A stretch of 18,831 nucleotides of DNA. Origin: a bacterium (lineage in GTDB: Bacteria; BMS3Abin14). Below are positions 1 through 5,816 of this stretch, piece after piece. Each line of letters begins with the position of its first letter. Position 1 is the stretch's first letter. The DNA lies in contig JARGFV010000045.1 in assembly GCA_029210545.1 (NCBI GenBank), positions 1-18,831 on the forward strand, given 5' to 3'. Made by a program: the position numbers and the translations under genes. The notes beneath the pieces are model-generated. The model ran no database searches. It was not told where the DNA came from and saw nothing but the letters and a program-made list of their open reading frames with translations.

Positions 1-281
1 GGACTGGCCCGCCGGGCCTGCCTGATGGCCTTTCGGCACTGCGCTTCGGTGGGTCCCGTGACCATGCAGGTGTTGATCACGATGACCTGCGCCTCGGCAG
101 CGGATGTTCTCGTCATCCCCGCGTCTTCGAGGCTGGACGCGAGGGCGGCCGAATCGTACTGGTTGCTCTTGCAGCCCAGCGTGACCAAAGAAAACGTTTT
201 TGGGGAAAAAGTTACTGGTGGGCCTTTGCCGGATGAAAAAGGGCCGGGCCCTGACGGGCCCGGCTTCACGTGTGTTTTCAT
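1..281 (-). CDS. mtaB: tRNA (threonylcarbamoyladenosine) methylthiotransferase, N-terminal part
   Basis: Only the first codons of this minus-strand gene are present; the rest lies left of position 1. The residues LGCKSNQYDS and VINTCMVTGPTEAQCRKAI match the N-terminal UPF0004 domain of radical-SAM methylthiotransferases, whose cysteines (in LGC and NTC) hold the auxiliary 4Fe-4S cluster. The NQYDS wording fits MtaB, which converts t6A37 of tRNA to ms2t6A, better than MiaB; this is a family-level inference. The start is unsettled. The frame is open from ATG 281, with GTG 269 and TTG 188 as alternatives, but a GC-rich terminator-like hairpin (243-264) lies inside the first codons after 281. Homologues usually begin just before the KTFSLVTLGCK stretch, near position 203, which favours a start close to TTG 188. 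No clear ribosome binding site precedes any of the three. Confidence 0.8.
   Translation of the reverse strand, partial: MKTHVKPGPSGPGPFSSGKGPPVTFSPKTFSLVTLGCKSNQYDSAALASSLEDAGMTRTSAAEAQVIVINTCMVTGPTEAQCRKAIRQARRAS
236..264 (-). terminator. Rho-independent terminator of the sigma/anti-sigma operon (candidate)
   Basis: A perfect 9-bp GC stem (243-251 with 256-264, loop 252-255) is followed on the minus strand by CC and five T residues (240-236). It lies about 155 bp after the stop of the Spy-like gene and would end that operon. It overlaps the longest possible reading of mtaB. Confidence 0.6.
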
Positions 282-312
282 GGGATGTAATTTAGCGGAA
301 AGAGTTTAAAAA

Positions 313-417
313 GTTAACAGTGAACAGTGAATAGTATACGGTATAATTCAAAGGTCATAAATCACGAAGGTCATTAACCACGGTTGACTGTCAACCGTGA
401 ACCGTAAACTGTAAACT
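313..417. repeat. Two degenerate heptanucleotide tandem tracts
   Basis: Positions 313-347 are five consecutive 7-mers (GTTAACA, GTGAACA, GTGAATA, GTATACG, GTATAAT). Positions 390-417 are four more (GTCAACC, GTGAACC, GTAAACT, GTAAACT). A small palindrome (CGGTTGAC t GTCAACCG, 381-397) joins the second tract. The region lies between the Spy-like gene and mtaB and contains no gene. Confidence 0.85.
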
Positions 418-420
418 TCT

Positions 421-1065
421 CTATCTCCTCCCGCCGCCGCCTGGGCCACCGGGCCCGCCACCGGAACCGCTGCCGGAACCACCGTCCGATCCACCGCCGG
501 AGCTTCCCGAAGAGCCGCCGCCGACACTGCCGTCTCCGGGTCCGGCACGCTCATCCATACCATCGCCGGTCCTGCGCCGCTCCTGGAACGCTTCGGCGGC
601 TTTCTGCTTCATCTCCCTTTCGAACCTCAGCGTAAACATCAGGTACCGCGCCGTGCCGACGGGGTCCAGAATCTGGCGCACCCGCTTGATGTGGCGTTCT
701 TCGGCCTGGACCATCTCCCTGCGGTTGGCTGTCAGTTCGTCTAGGATCTCATCGATCCTTGCCGGTCCGGACCCCTCACCCGCGACCTCACGGGCCAACT
801 CTCTCACCAGTTCCCTGTTGCGGGTCTCGATCAGCTGGCGCTCCTGGTCCGCCTCCCGCATCGCGGGGAAAAGGCGGGCGCTCGTCTCCTCGTCGAGATT
901 GAGCTCCTCCGTGAGCTGCCACGCCCTTAACGCCTCCACCTTCTTGCGCACCCTCGTCAGATCCCCTTCTTCGGCCATCTCCCGGGCGGAGACCGGGAGA
1001 GCAGGGACAAGAAGTGAAAGACCCAGTATTAAAGCTGTCAGAGATATCCACATTTTTCCGATCAT
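421..1065 (-). CDS. Spy/CpxP-like periplasmic protein with Gly/Ser-rich tail
   Basis: The 214-residue product has a signal peptide (hydrophobic stretch 8-25, likely cleavage after ALPVSA at residue 27). A charged all-helical middle (about 30-160) follows, of the kind seen in Spy/CpxP and periplasmic heavy-metal sensor proteins, which bind unfolded proteins or damp envelope-stress signalling. The last roughly 45 residues are almost only Gly, Ser, Pro and Asp, ending in GGGGRR. The gene is third in an operon with an ECF sigma factor and its anti-sigma, starting 4 nt after the anti-sigma stop with a GAGG ribosome binding site. Family assignment rests on size, export and helix pattern plus context. 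I see no exact LTxxQ signature. The Gly-rich tail could be a flexible linker or surface anchor; its function is unknown. Confidence 0.75.
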   Translation of the reverse strand: MIGKMWISLTALILGLSLLVPALPVSAREMAEEGDLTRVRKKVEALRAWQLTEELNLDEETSARLFPAMREADQERQLIETRNRELVRELAREVAGEGSGPARIDEILDELTANRREMVQAEERHIKRVRQILDPVGTARYLMFTLRFEREMKQKAAEAFQERRRTGDGMDERAGPGDGSVGGGSSGSSGGGSDGGSGSGSGGGPGGPGGGGRR

Positions 1066-1069
1066 GACA

Positions 1070-1651
1070 TCACCCTCTTTCCACCTGGTTCAGAGTCATT
1101 TCATCAATCAGTCCCTCGAAGACCCTGATGGTCTCGGGGGACATGGTTTCCAGAAGTTCCCGGTCGAAAAGGGATCCCAGCGGATCACCGGTATCCCGCT
1201 CCGGTGATGAAACGATCCCAGCGTCAAGAAATCCATCGATGAACGCCACCTCGGAACCCGAAAGGAACAGGATTTCCTCCTCCAGGCCAAGGGAGAGCGC
1301 CGCCGGGGAGCTGTAAGTCCCAAGGTCGCCGTTTGGGGAACGCTCCGTTCCGGTTCTGAGGAAAAGGGACAGTCCGGCGACAAGGATGAGAGCGGCGATC
1401 CCGCCGGCCCAGACCGGCCTTGCCATGGTCCACGCGGGCCGGGATCGGCCCTCTTCCGTGACCCTGGCCGGAAGGGAGGCCCAGAATGAGGCGGGTGGTT
1501 CCGGGACGGAACTGTCCATCGATGCCAGGATCTGAAGTTCCTTCGAGCATTCCGGGCACCCGGCTGCGTGGCGGTTGATCGTCTCCATCTCTTCCGGCGC
1601 GAGGCTTTTCCGGTAATATTCGGGCAGCAGTTCCCTGGGACAGCTGTTCAC
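1070..1651 (-). CDS. Zinc-finger anti-sigma factor, membrane anchored
   Basis: The 193-residue product carries a putative zinc-finger motif H28-x3-C32-x2-C35 near its N-terminus, as in zf-HC2 (ZAS) anti-sigma factors that hold a cognate ECF sigma factor at the membrane. One transmembrane helix (about 80-98, WAGGIAALILVAGLSLFL) separates the cytoplasmic finger from a roughly 95-residue acidic periplasmic part with no recognised domain. The start is GTG; it overlaps the TGA of the upstream sigma gene as GTGA, which indicates translational coupling and a fixed sigma:anti-sigma ratio. A Spy-like periplasmic gene follows directly. The inferred role is to release the sigma factor on an envelope signal. 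Confidence 0.88.
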   Translation of the reverse strand: MNSCPRELLPEYYRKSLAPEEMETINRHAAGCPECSKELQILASMDSSVPEPPASFWASLPARVTEEGRSRPAWTMARPVWAGGIAALILVAGLSLFLRTGTERSPNGDLGTYSSPAALSLGLEEEILFLSGSEVAFIDGFLDAGIVSSPERDTGDPLGSLFDRELLETMSPETIRVFEGLIDEMTLNQVERG

Positions 1652-2196
1652 TGTCTTTCTCCTTTCAGGATCGCCTTGAGCTTGCCCACGGCGTGGTGGT
1701 AGCTCGCCTTTGCGGCCCCGGTGGAACAGTTCATGATCCTGGCGACCTCGTCGAAGGAGCAGCCCTCCGCGGTCCTGAGGACCAGCGCCTGCCGCTGCCT
1801 GGGGGGCAGTGTTTTCACGGCAGCCGCCAGCATCGCCCGCTCCTGGCTCTGGACGGCATCATCGAGCGGATCGCGGCCCGAGGAGAGCGGCAGCGCATCC
1901 AGGGGAACCGTTCTTCTCCTGGACCGGTCCCTGATGGTGTTTTTCCACGTGTTGGAGGCGATCCTGAAAAGCCACGTTTTAAAGGAGGAGTCGCCCCTGA
2001 ACCGCCCGATAGACCGGTAGGCTTTGACAAAAGCGCTCTGTGTGATCTCCATGGCGTCGTCCACGTTCCCCGATAACCTGTAAAGGTACCCGTACAGCTG
2101 TCTCTGGTGCATCCTGACGAGGTTCTCGAAAGCGGCCTCGTCGCCCTTCCTGGCCCTGGCCACCAGTTCCTGTTCGAGTCTGCCGTCGTCGCTCAT
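1648..2196 (-). CDS. ECF-type RNA polymerase sigma factor (sigma-70 family, RpoE-like)
   Basis: The 182-residue product has the two-domain ECF layout. Sigma region 2 (about residues 15-85) contains YGYLYRLSGNVDDAMEITQS and the FKTWLFRIASN core, and region 4 (about 125-180) contains LPPRQRQALVLR and the helix-turn-helix SFDEVARIMNCSTGAAKASY. ATG 2196 (MSDDGRLEQELV) is preferred. The frame is open upstream to a TTG at 2262, but those 22 codons do not look like sigma-factor sequence. Neither start has a strong ribosome binding site. It is the first gene of a three-gene operon with its anti-sigma and a Spy-like protein, so it probably drives an envelope-stress regulon and its own operon. I could not identify an ECF-type promoter upstream. 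Confidence 0.92.
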   Translation of the reverse strand: MSDDGRLEQELVARARKGDEAAFENLVRMHQRQLYGYLYRLSGNVDDAMEITQSAFVKAYRSIGRFRGDSSFKTWLFRIASNTWKNTIRDRSRRRTVPLDALPLSSGRDPLDDAVQSQERAMLAAAVKTLPPRQRQALVLRTAEGCSFDEVARIMNCSTGAAKASYHHAVGKLKAILKGERQ

Positions 2197-2285
2197 TTCA
2201 TCGCTGTTCCCGGCAGCGTACCGTAAGATCTCTCCACGCTGCTTGATATATGGACACCACAAGCAAGTAAAAGGTTTAAAGGGTG

Positions 2286-2347
2286 GAGTTCACAGTTCAT
2301 AGTGAAGAGCGCATTTTCGGTAAGCTGTAAACTGTCTACTGTTTACT
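2286..2347. repeat. Heptanucleotide tandem tracts between mnmA and the sigma gene
   Basis: Units of exactly 7 bp are seen at 2286-2306 (GAGTTCA, CAGTTCA, TAGTGAA) and at 2320-2347 (GTAAGCT, GTAAACT, GTCTACT, GTTTACT). The mnmA stop codon (2336-2338) lies inside the second tract, so the last codons of mnmA (SKQ) are repeat-derived. The remainder of 2197-2335 shows no gene. Confidence 0.85.
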
Positions 2348-3457
2348 CGGAGCCATGGGCTCCGTTATCCACCCGCCTCCCAGGACATACTCCCCATCGT
2401 ACACCACCACCGCCTGGCCCGGGGCCACGCCATGCTGGGGCTCGTCGAAAATGACGTCCACAGACCCGTCCCCGTTGACCGTAACGGTCGAGGGCGCCGG
2501 CGTGTGGCGGTGGCGGATCTGGACGGACGCCGTGAACCTTTCTCCCGGCGGATGCCCTTCGATCCAGGTGGAACCGGAAGCTTTCAGTCCCGGAAAAGCG
2601 GATTCCGCCCGTTTCCCGACCACCACCGTGTTGGTTGCCCCGTCGATGCGCATCACGTAAAGGGGTTCTGGAGCTGCGATGCCAAGCCCTTTCCGCTGGC
2701 CCACGGTGTAAAAACAGGCTCCTTCGTGGGTACCCAGTTCGTTCCCCCCGGTATCGACCACCTTCCCCGGGCCTGGCAGGTTGGCCCCCTTCTCCCGGAT
2801 GAAATCCCGAAGTCCCCCGTCTGGAACAAAGCAGATCTCCTGGCTTTCAGCCTTCGCGTGAACCGGAAGCCCGAAAGCTTCGGCTTTCCGTCGGACCAGA
2901 TCTTTTTTCATGTTCCCCAGGGGGAAAAGGAGACGTGCCAATTCCTTCTGACGGAGGGTAAACAGGAAGTAGCTCTGGTCCTTTCGGTCGTCGGCTCCCC
3001 TGGCAAGTCTCCACGGGTTCTTTCCCACAATGCGCGCGTAGTGGCCCGTGGCCAGCAGGTCGGCTCCCACTCCCCTGGCCTTGCGAATGAGGTGACGGAA
3101 CTTCAGATGCTCGTTGCACCGGATGCACGGGTTGGGGGTGCGGCCGGCGAGGTAGGTGTCCACGAAGGGCCTAACGACGTCGGAGAGGAACTCGGCCTGC
3201 AGGTCCAGGGTGTAGTGGGCAATGCCCAGCTTGCTGCAGACGGACCGGGCGTCGTTGAGGTGGACCGTGCCGCAGCACCCCTCCTCGGCCCCGGGAACGT
3301 CCTCGGGCCACAGGAGCATGGTGACCCCAACCACGCGGTACCCCTGTTCCTGGAGGACGGCCGCGGCCACGGAGGAGTCCACGCCGCCGGACATGGCGAC
3401 CAGGACGGTGATGTCCCGGGGTTTCACCTTCCGGGTTCCGGGTTCCAGGTTGGTCAT
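2336..3457 (-). CDS. mnmA: tRNA-specific 2-thiouridylase MnmA
   Basis: This enzyme adds sulfur to C2 of wobble U34 in Glu, Gln and Lys tRNAs, using ATP and a persulfide relay. The 373-residue product has the PP-loop SGGVDSS (23-29), the catalytic cysteine in NPCIRCNEHLKF (C111) and the second cysteine in ESQEICFV (C209). It also has the DDRKDQSYFL tRNA-binding segment and VGQRKGLG. ATG 3457 is used; a TTG at 3463 is also in frame. The first roughly 10 residues after 3457 (TNLEPGTRK) are encoded by a heptad repeat (3431-3451), so GTG 3427 (VKPRDITVLV), preceded by GGAA, may be the ancestral start. nifU lies upstream on the same strand, a common pairing because both depend on cysteine desulfurase sulfur. 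No iscS is seen here. Confidence 0.97.
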   Translation of the reverse strand: MTNLEPGTRKVKPRDITVLVAMSGGVDSSVAAAVLQEQGYRVVGVTMLLWPEDVPGAEEGCCGTVHLNDARSVCSKLGIAHYTLDLQAEFLSDVVRPFVDTYLAGRTPNPCIRCNEHLKFRHLIRKARGVGADLLATGHYARIVGKNPWRLARGADDRKDQSYFLFTLRQKELARLLFPLGNMKKDLVRRKAEAFGLPVHAKAESQEICFVPDGGLRDFIREKGANLPGPGKVVDTGGNELGTHEGACFYTVGQRKGLGIAAPEPLYVMRIDGATNTVVVGKRAESAFPGLKASGSTWIEGHPPGERFTASVQIRHRHTPAPSTVTVNGDGSVDVIFDEPQHGVAPGQAVVVYDGEYVLGGGWITEPMAPSKQ

Positions 3458-3623
3458 GAACAATCAGATAGCAGAACGGGGGGGGAAAGAACAGGGTCCA
3501 GAGTCCAGGGTCCGGAGTCCAAAGTCCAGAGAGACGGCTGACAGGCGGTTCACGGTCCATGTTTCACGGTTCACGGTTCACGCTTCACGGATCACATTTC
3601 ACGCTTCACGGTTCACTTCCCAT
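3431..3623. repeat. Three heptanucleotide tracts in the nifU-mnmA gap
   Basis: 3431-3451 holds CCGGGTT, CCGGGTT, CCAGGTT. 3495-3529 holds GGTCCAG, AGTCCAG, GGTCCGG, AGTCCAA, AGTCCAG. 3547-3623 holds eleven units in unbroken register: GGTTCAC four times, GCTTCAC twice, and single variants GGTCCAT, GTTTCAC, GGATCAC, ATTTCAC and TTCCCAT. The three tracts use unrelated units. The first extends into the mnmA 5' end and the third contains the nifU stop codon (3613-3615). Confidence 0.92.
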
Positions 3624-3990
3624 GTTTTTCCCTGTAATCCTTGATCGCGTCGTGCAGGGCGTCGGCCGCCAGGTTGGAGCAGTGCATCTTGTTGGGCGGA
3701 AGGCCGTCGAGGGCCTCGGCCACGGCCTTGTTGCTGACCGCTTCGGCCTCCCCTAACGTCTTGCCCATGACCATCTCGGTGACCATGCTGCTCGTGGCGA
3801 TGGCGCTGCCGCAGCCGAAGGTCTGGAACTTCACGTCCTTGATGACATCATCTTCCACCTTGATGTAGATCTTCATGATGTCGCCGCACGAGGCGTTCCC
3901 CACCTCGCCGATACCGTCGGCGTCCTCGATCTCGCCCACGTTGCGGGGGTTGCGGAAGTGGTCCATGACCTTTTCGCTGTACATGCTCAT
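3613..3990 (-). CDS. nifU: Fe-S cluster assembly scaffold protein NifU/IscU
   Basis: The 125-residue product is a stand-alone IscU-type scaffold on which [2Fe-2S] and [4Fe-4S] clusters are built from desulfurase sulfur before transfer to apoproteins. The three cluster cysteines are present: C35 in GNASCGD, C60 in FGCGSAIA and C104 in KMHCSNLA. The aspartate after C35, important for cluster release in the family, is also there. It begins MSMYSEKVMDHFRNPRNVG, typical of bacterial NifU N-domains, and it lacks the NFU and ferredoxin domains of nitrogen-fixation NifU. It is followed on the same strand by mnmA after a 155-bp gap filled with heptad repeats. The stop codon and terminal residues fall in the repeat tract. 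No cysteine desulfurase gene lies immediately upstream, where it would be expected. Confidence 0.95.
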   Translation of the reverse strand: MSMYSEKVMDHFRNPRNVGEIEDADGIGEVGNASCGDIMKIYIKVEDDVIKDVKFQTFGCGSAIATSSMVTEMVMGKTLGEAEAVSNKAVAEALDGLPPNKMHCSNLAADALHDAIKDYREKHGK

Positions 3991-4000
3991 TTGAATACCT

Positions 4001-4028
4001 CAATTTCAAAATTCAGATTTCATATTTC
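4001..4028. repeat. AT-rich heptanucleotide tract upstream of nifU
   Basis: Four 7-mers in register: CAATTTC, AAAATTC, AGATTTC, ATATTTC. The tract lies in the nifU leader. A TTGACA-like hexamer (minus strand, 4041-4036) sits just beyond it, but no matching -10 box at the right spacing is clear. Confidence 0.75.
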
Positions 4029-4137
4029 AAGTCAATGTCAACTCACAAAATATAACCAATATTCTTGAAAATGAAACCCGCTGAATTCATGATGTTATCA
4101 CCTAAGTAAAGCGGAACTGCATTCGGCAGTATAGGTT

Positions 4138-4421
4138 CGTTGAAATTTGATGGACTCGCAAAAAGTCCATCAACGCACCCCGCGCGGGGTGCCCAAATCA
4201 ATGACAAGCCGCGCCTGGGAAGGGCGCCCGGATCGATGACCGATGAAAGCAGCCGCGCCTGGGAGAGGCGCCCGGATCGAGTGCCAATGGCTGTGTGTTC
4301 GATCCGTGAGGGAACCGAAAACCACGCTTTTCGGTTCCCGTTGAGCCAAAGTCTTACCCGGACTTTGGCGATATTACAGCAGCCCCCGTGAGGAAAGGGA
4401 AAACCACGCTTTTCCCTTTCC
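4138..4421 (+). repeat. Composite hairpin-array element, copy 1
   Basis: This roughly 280-bp gap is almost entirely perfect inverted repeats, with no gene. In order: a 10-bp stem at 4147-4156/4164-4173 with loop CGCAAAA, an 18-bp palindrome at 4175-4192, a CCAAATCAATGAC box (4193-4205), and a 29-nt direct repeat (4208-4236 and 4252-4280). Next come a 7-bp stem at 4274-4280/4299-4305, a 12-bp stem at 4310-4321/4328-4339 with loop CCACGC, a 9-bp stem at 4345-4353/4361-4369 with loop TTACCCG, and a 12-bp stem at 4392-4403/4410-4421, again with loop CCACGC. The first, second, third and last modules recur in the same order on the opposite strand at 7170-7293. No T-tract follows any stem, so these are not simple terminators. 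Confidence 0.85.
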
Positions 4422-4509
4422 GATGAAGAAGGCTTTTGTTTGGTGCCTTTTAGCTGTGTGTCAGCATTTCACCTCTTCCTTCTTCCTTCTCATAAAGTGA
4501 GGAGCTCCC

Positions 4510-5088
4510 ATGAAAAAGCGATCGATCAAACCCTCCACCGTCCTTTCCCCTGTACCGGCTGCACTCGTGACCTGCCAGGACCGTGGAGGCCGCAGCAATA
4601 TCATCACCATCGCATGGACCGGCGTTGTATGCTCCGATCCGCCCATGGTGAGTATCAGCATCCGTCCCTCCCGTTACAGCCACGGGATCATCAAGGAGAC
4701 CGGCGAGTTCGTGGTCAACATCCCTCCTTCAAGGATCGTACGGGAGGTTGACAGCTGCGGGATCGTATCGGGCAGGAAGGTAGACAAGTTCGCCGAAACG
4801 GGTTTGACACCCACACCCGCCAGCATCGTGTCCCCTCCCCTCATCGACGAATGCACGGTGAGCCTCGAGTGCCGCGTGACCGAGATCGTTCCCCTTGGGG
4901 TCCACGACATGTTCCTGGGAGAGATCGTGGCCACCCACATTGCCGAGGAGGCCTTCGACGCCGATGGGAACCTGGACATGGCCCTCATCGACCCCCTCGG
5001 ATATTGCCCTCTGGACCAAACCTACAGGGCTGTAAGCGGTGACGCACTGGGGAGTTACGGGTACAGCAGAAAAGCTGGAAGCGATTAG
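4510..5088 (+). CDS. Flavin reductase-like FMN-binding protein (flavoredoxin type)
   Basis: The 192-residue product has the split-barrel flavin reductase fold that binds FMN. KPSTVLSPVPAALVTCQDRGGRSNIITIAWTG aligns with the N-terminal strand and the FMN-binding loop (Asn30-Ile31-Ile32-Thr33), and SISIRPSRYSHGIIKETGEFVVNIP with the second strand pair and the helix that follows. Homologues include flavoredoxins of sulfate reducers, which shuttle electrons in sulfur metabolism, and NAD(P)H:flavin oxidoreductases. The exact partner cannot be read from the sequence. ATG 4510 is preceded by a strong GAGGAG site. The gene stands alone between two intergenic repeat regions, is transcribed opposite to its neighbours, and ends with a hairpin at 5118. 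Its last codons (AGSD and the stop) lie in a heptad tract. Confidence 0.88.
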   Translation: MKKRSIKPSTVLSPVPAALVTCQDRGGRSNIITIAWTGVVCSDPPMVSISIRPSRYSHGIIKETGEFVVNIPPSRIVREVDSCGIVSGRKVDKFAETGLTPTPASIVSPPLIDECTVSLECRVTEIVPLGVHDMFLGEIVATHIAEEAFDADGNLDMALIDPLGYCPLDQTYRAVSGDALGSYGYSRKAGSD

Positions 5089-5106
5089 CTTTCAGCTTAG
5101 AACTGG
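5072..5106. repeat. Heptanucleotide tract over the flavoredoxin stop codon
   Basis: Five 7-mers in register: AAGCTGG, AAGCGAT, TAGCTTT, CAGCTTA, GAACTGG. The TAG stop (5086-5088) is inside the tract. Confidence 0.75.
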
Positions 5107-5117
5107 GAAGTCACGTA

Positions 5118-5140
5118 CCCCCGGCAAAGCCGGGGGGTTT
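5118..5140 (+). terminator. Hairpin terminator after the flavoredoxin gene (candidate)
   Basis: A perfect 8-bp GC stem (CCCCCGGC 5118-5125 with GCCGGGGG 5129-5136, loop AAA) is followed by G and TTT. The T-tract is short, so termination may be partial. Confidence 0.5.
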
Positions 5141-5161
5141 CCCGAAGCACTTAAGAGCTGG

Positions 5162-5217
5162 GGTCTGGAGTCCGTACTATCTTGTCCACTTTGGATTTTG
5201 GACATTGCACTTTGGAC
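5162..5217. repeat. Heptanucleotide tract overlapping the YgjP-like 3' end
   Basis: Eight 7-mers in register, among them TTTGGAT, TTTGGAC, ATTGCAC and TTTGGAC (5190-5217). The tract encodes the last dozen or so residues of the YgjP-like protein, including its stop at 5177-5179. Confidence 0.85.
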
Positions 5218-5770
5218 TGTTCTTCGCCCACTCCGGCACAACCTTCATCCCCCCCCTGACTGCTCTTCCGAGAGCTCTGCAATCAGGCTCAACGGTTTCC
5301 AGCATTGCCCAGAAGTCCCGTGAGTGGTTCGGGTAAACCGTGTGGCACAATTCGTGGTGAAGGACGTAACGCACAAGATCCGGTTCCAGAAACAGGAGCC
5401 TGAAATTGAGACTGATCGTACCTGTAGTCGAGCAGCTTCCCCACCGCGTCCTCTGGCCCCGGATGGTCACCTTTTGATAGGAAAGGCCAGAGATCTCGGC
5501 GAGTTCGGCGATCCATGGAACCAGGGACTCCTTCGCTGCCCTGCCAAGCCATCTGAGCAGAGCCTTCCGGACGGCCGGTTCGTCTGCCGTGTTCCCCGAC
5601 ACAACCAGGGTCCCGTTTCCGTTGCACCTTGCCTGGACGGTTGGACTGGCCGTCGGGTGGTAATGGACCGGCCATTCCTCCTCCAGTGCGGGACAGTGGA
5701 TCGATTCGGGCAGAAGAACCTTTTCCCGCTCCACAGCAAACTTTCTCATATATCGTCTAAAACGGTTCAA
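5177..5770 (-). CDS. YgjP/DUF45-type zinc metallopeptidase (M48-like)
   Basis: The product (197 residues from TTG 5770) matches the YgjP-like metallopeptidase domain. The RTRWGSC motif lies at about residues 107-113. The zinc site is H139-E140-L-C-H143, with a third ligand H149 in the NHSRDFW motif; the glutamate is the expected catalytic base. Substrates of this family are not established; some members sit beside restriction or nucleic-acid genes. TTG 5770 is chosen because GGAG precedes it by 5 nt; ATG 5749 is the alternative. The frame is open to 5860, but those codons overlap a heptad tract and the mscS-type 3' end, so they are unlikely to be translated. The C-terminal tail (NSPKCNVQNPKWTR) is encoded by a heptad tract rather than conserved sequence. 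Confidence 0.85.
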   Translation of the reverse strand: MNRFRRYMRKFAVEREKVLLPESIHCPALEEEWPVHYHPTASPTVQARCNGNGTLVVSGNTADEPAVRKALLRWLGRAAKESLVPWIAELAEISGLSYQKVTIRGQRTRWGSCSTTGTISLNFRLLFLEPDLVRYVLHHELCHTVYPNHSRDFWAMLETVEPDCRALGRAVRGGMKVVPEWAKNSPKCNVQNPKWTR

Positions 5771-5772
5771 GG

Positions 5773-5814
5773 AAGCTCCGGAAGTAGGCTGCAGGCTTTC
5801 AGCTGTCAGCTCGA
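5773..5814. repeat. Heptanucleotide tract between the mscS-type and YgjP-like genes
   Basis: Six 7-mers in register: AAGCTCC, GGAAGTA, GGCTGCA, GGCTTTC, AGCTGTC, AGCTCGA. It fills the short space between the mscS-type stop (5817) and the YgjP-like start. Confidence 0.8.
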
Positions 5815-5816
5815 CA

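Noticed and set aside
25-309. 94-codon plus-strand frame at the window start
   Set aside because: The opposite strand encodes a clear methylthiotransferase N-terminus, and the frame runs through a hairpin.
653-1207. 184-codon plus-strand frame opposite the Spy-like and anti-sigma genes
   Set aside because: Ser/Arg-rich shadow product crossing two real genes, with no family match.
2432-3541. 369-codon plus-strand frame opposite mnmA
   Set aside because: Shadow of mnmA; low-complexity Gly/His/Val product and no ribosome binding site.
3495-3623. CRISPR array
   Set aside because: The units are 7 bp, directly adjacent and degenerate; there are no spacers and no cas genes.
4140-4391. 83-codon plus-strand frame over the hairpin array
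   Set aside because: It is only the translation of stacked inverted repeats, with no ribosome site or protein-like composition.
4138-4440. tRNA, riboswitch or integron attC sites in the hairpin array
   Set aside because: No cloverleaf, anticodon arm, known aptamer core or attC R-box pattern could be recognised, and no integrase is nearby.
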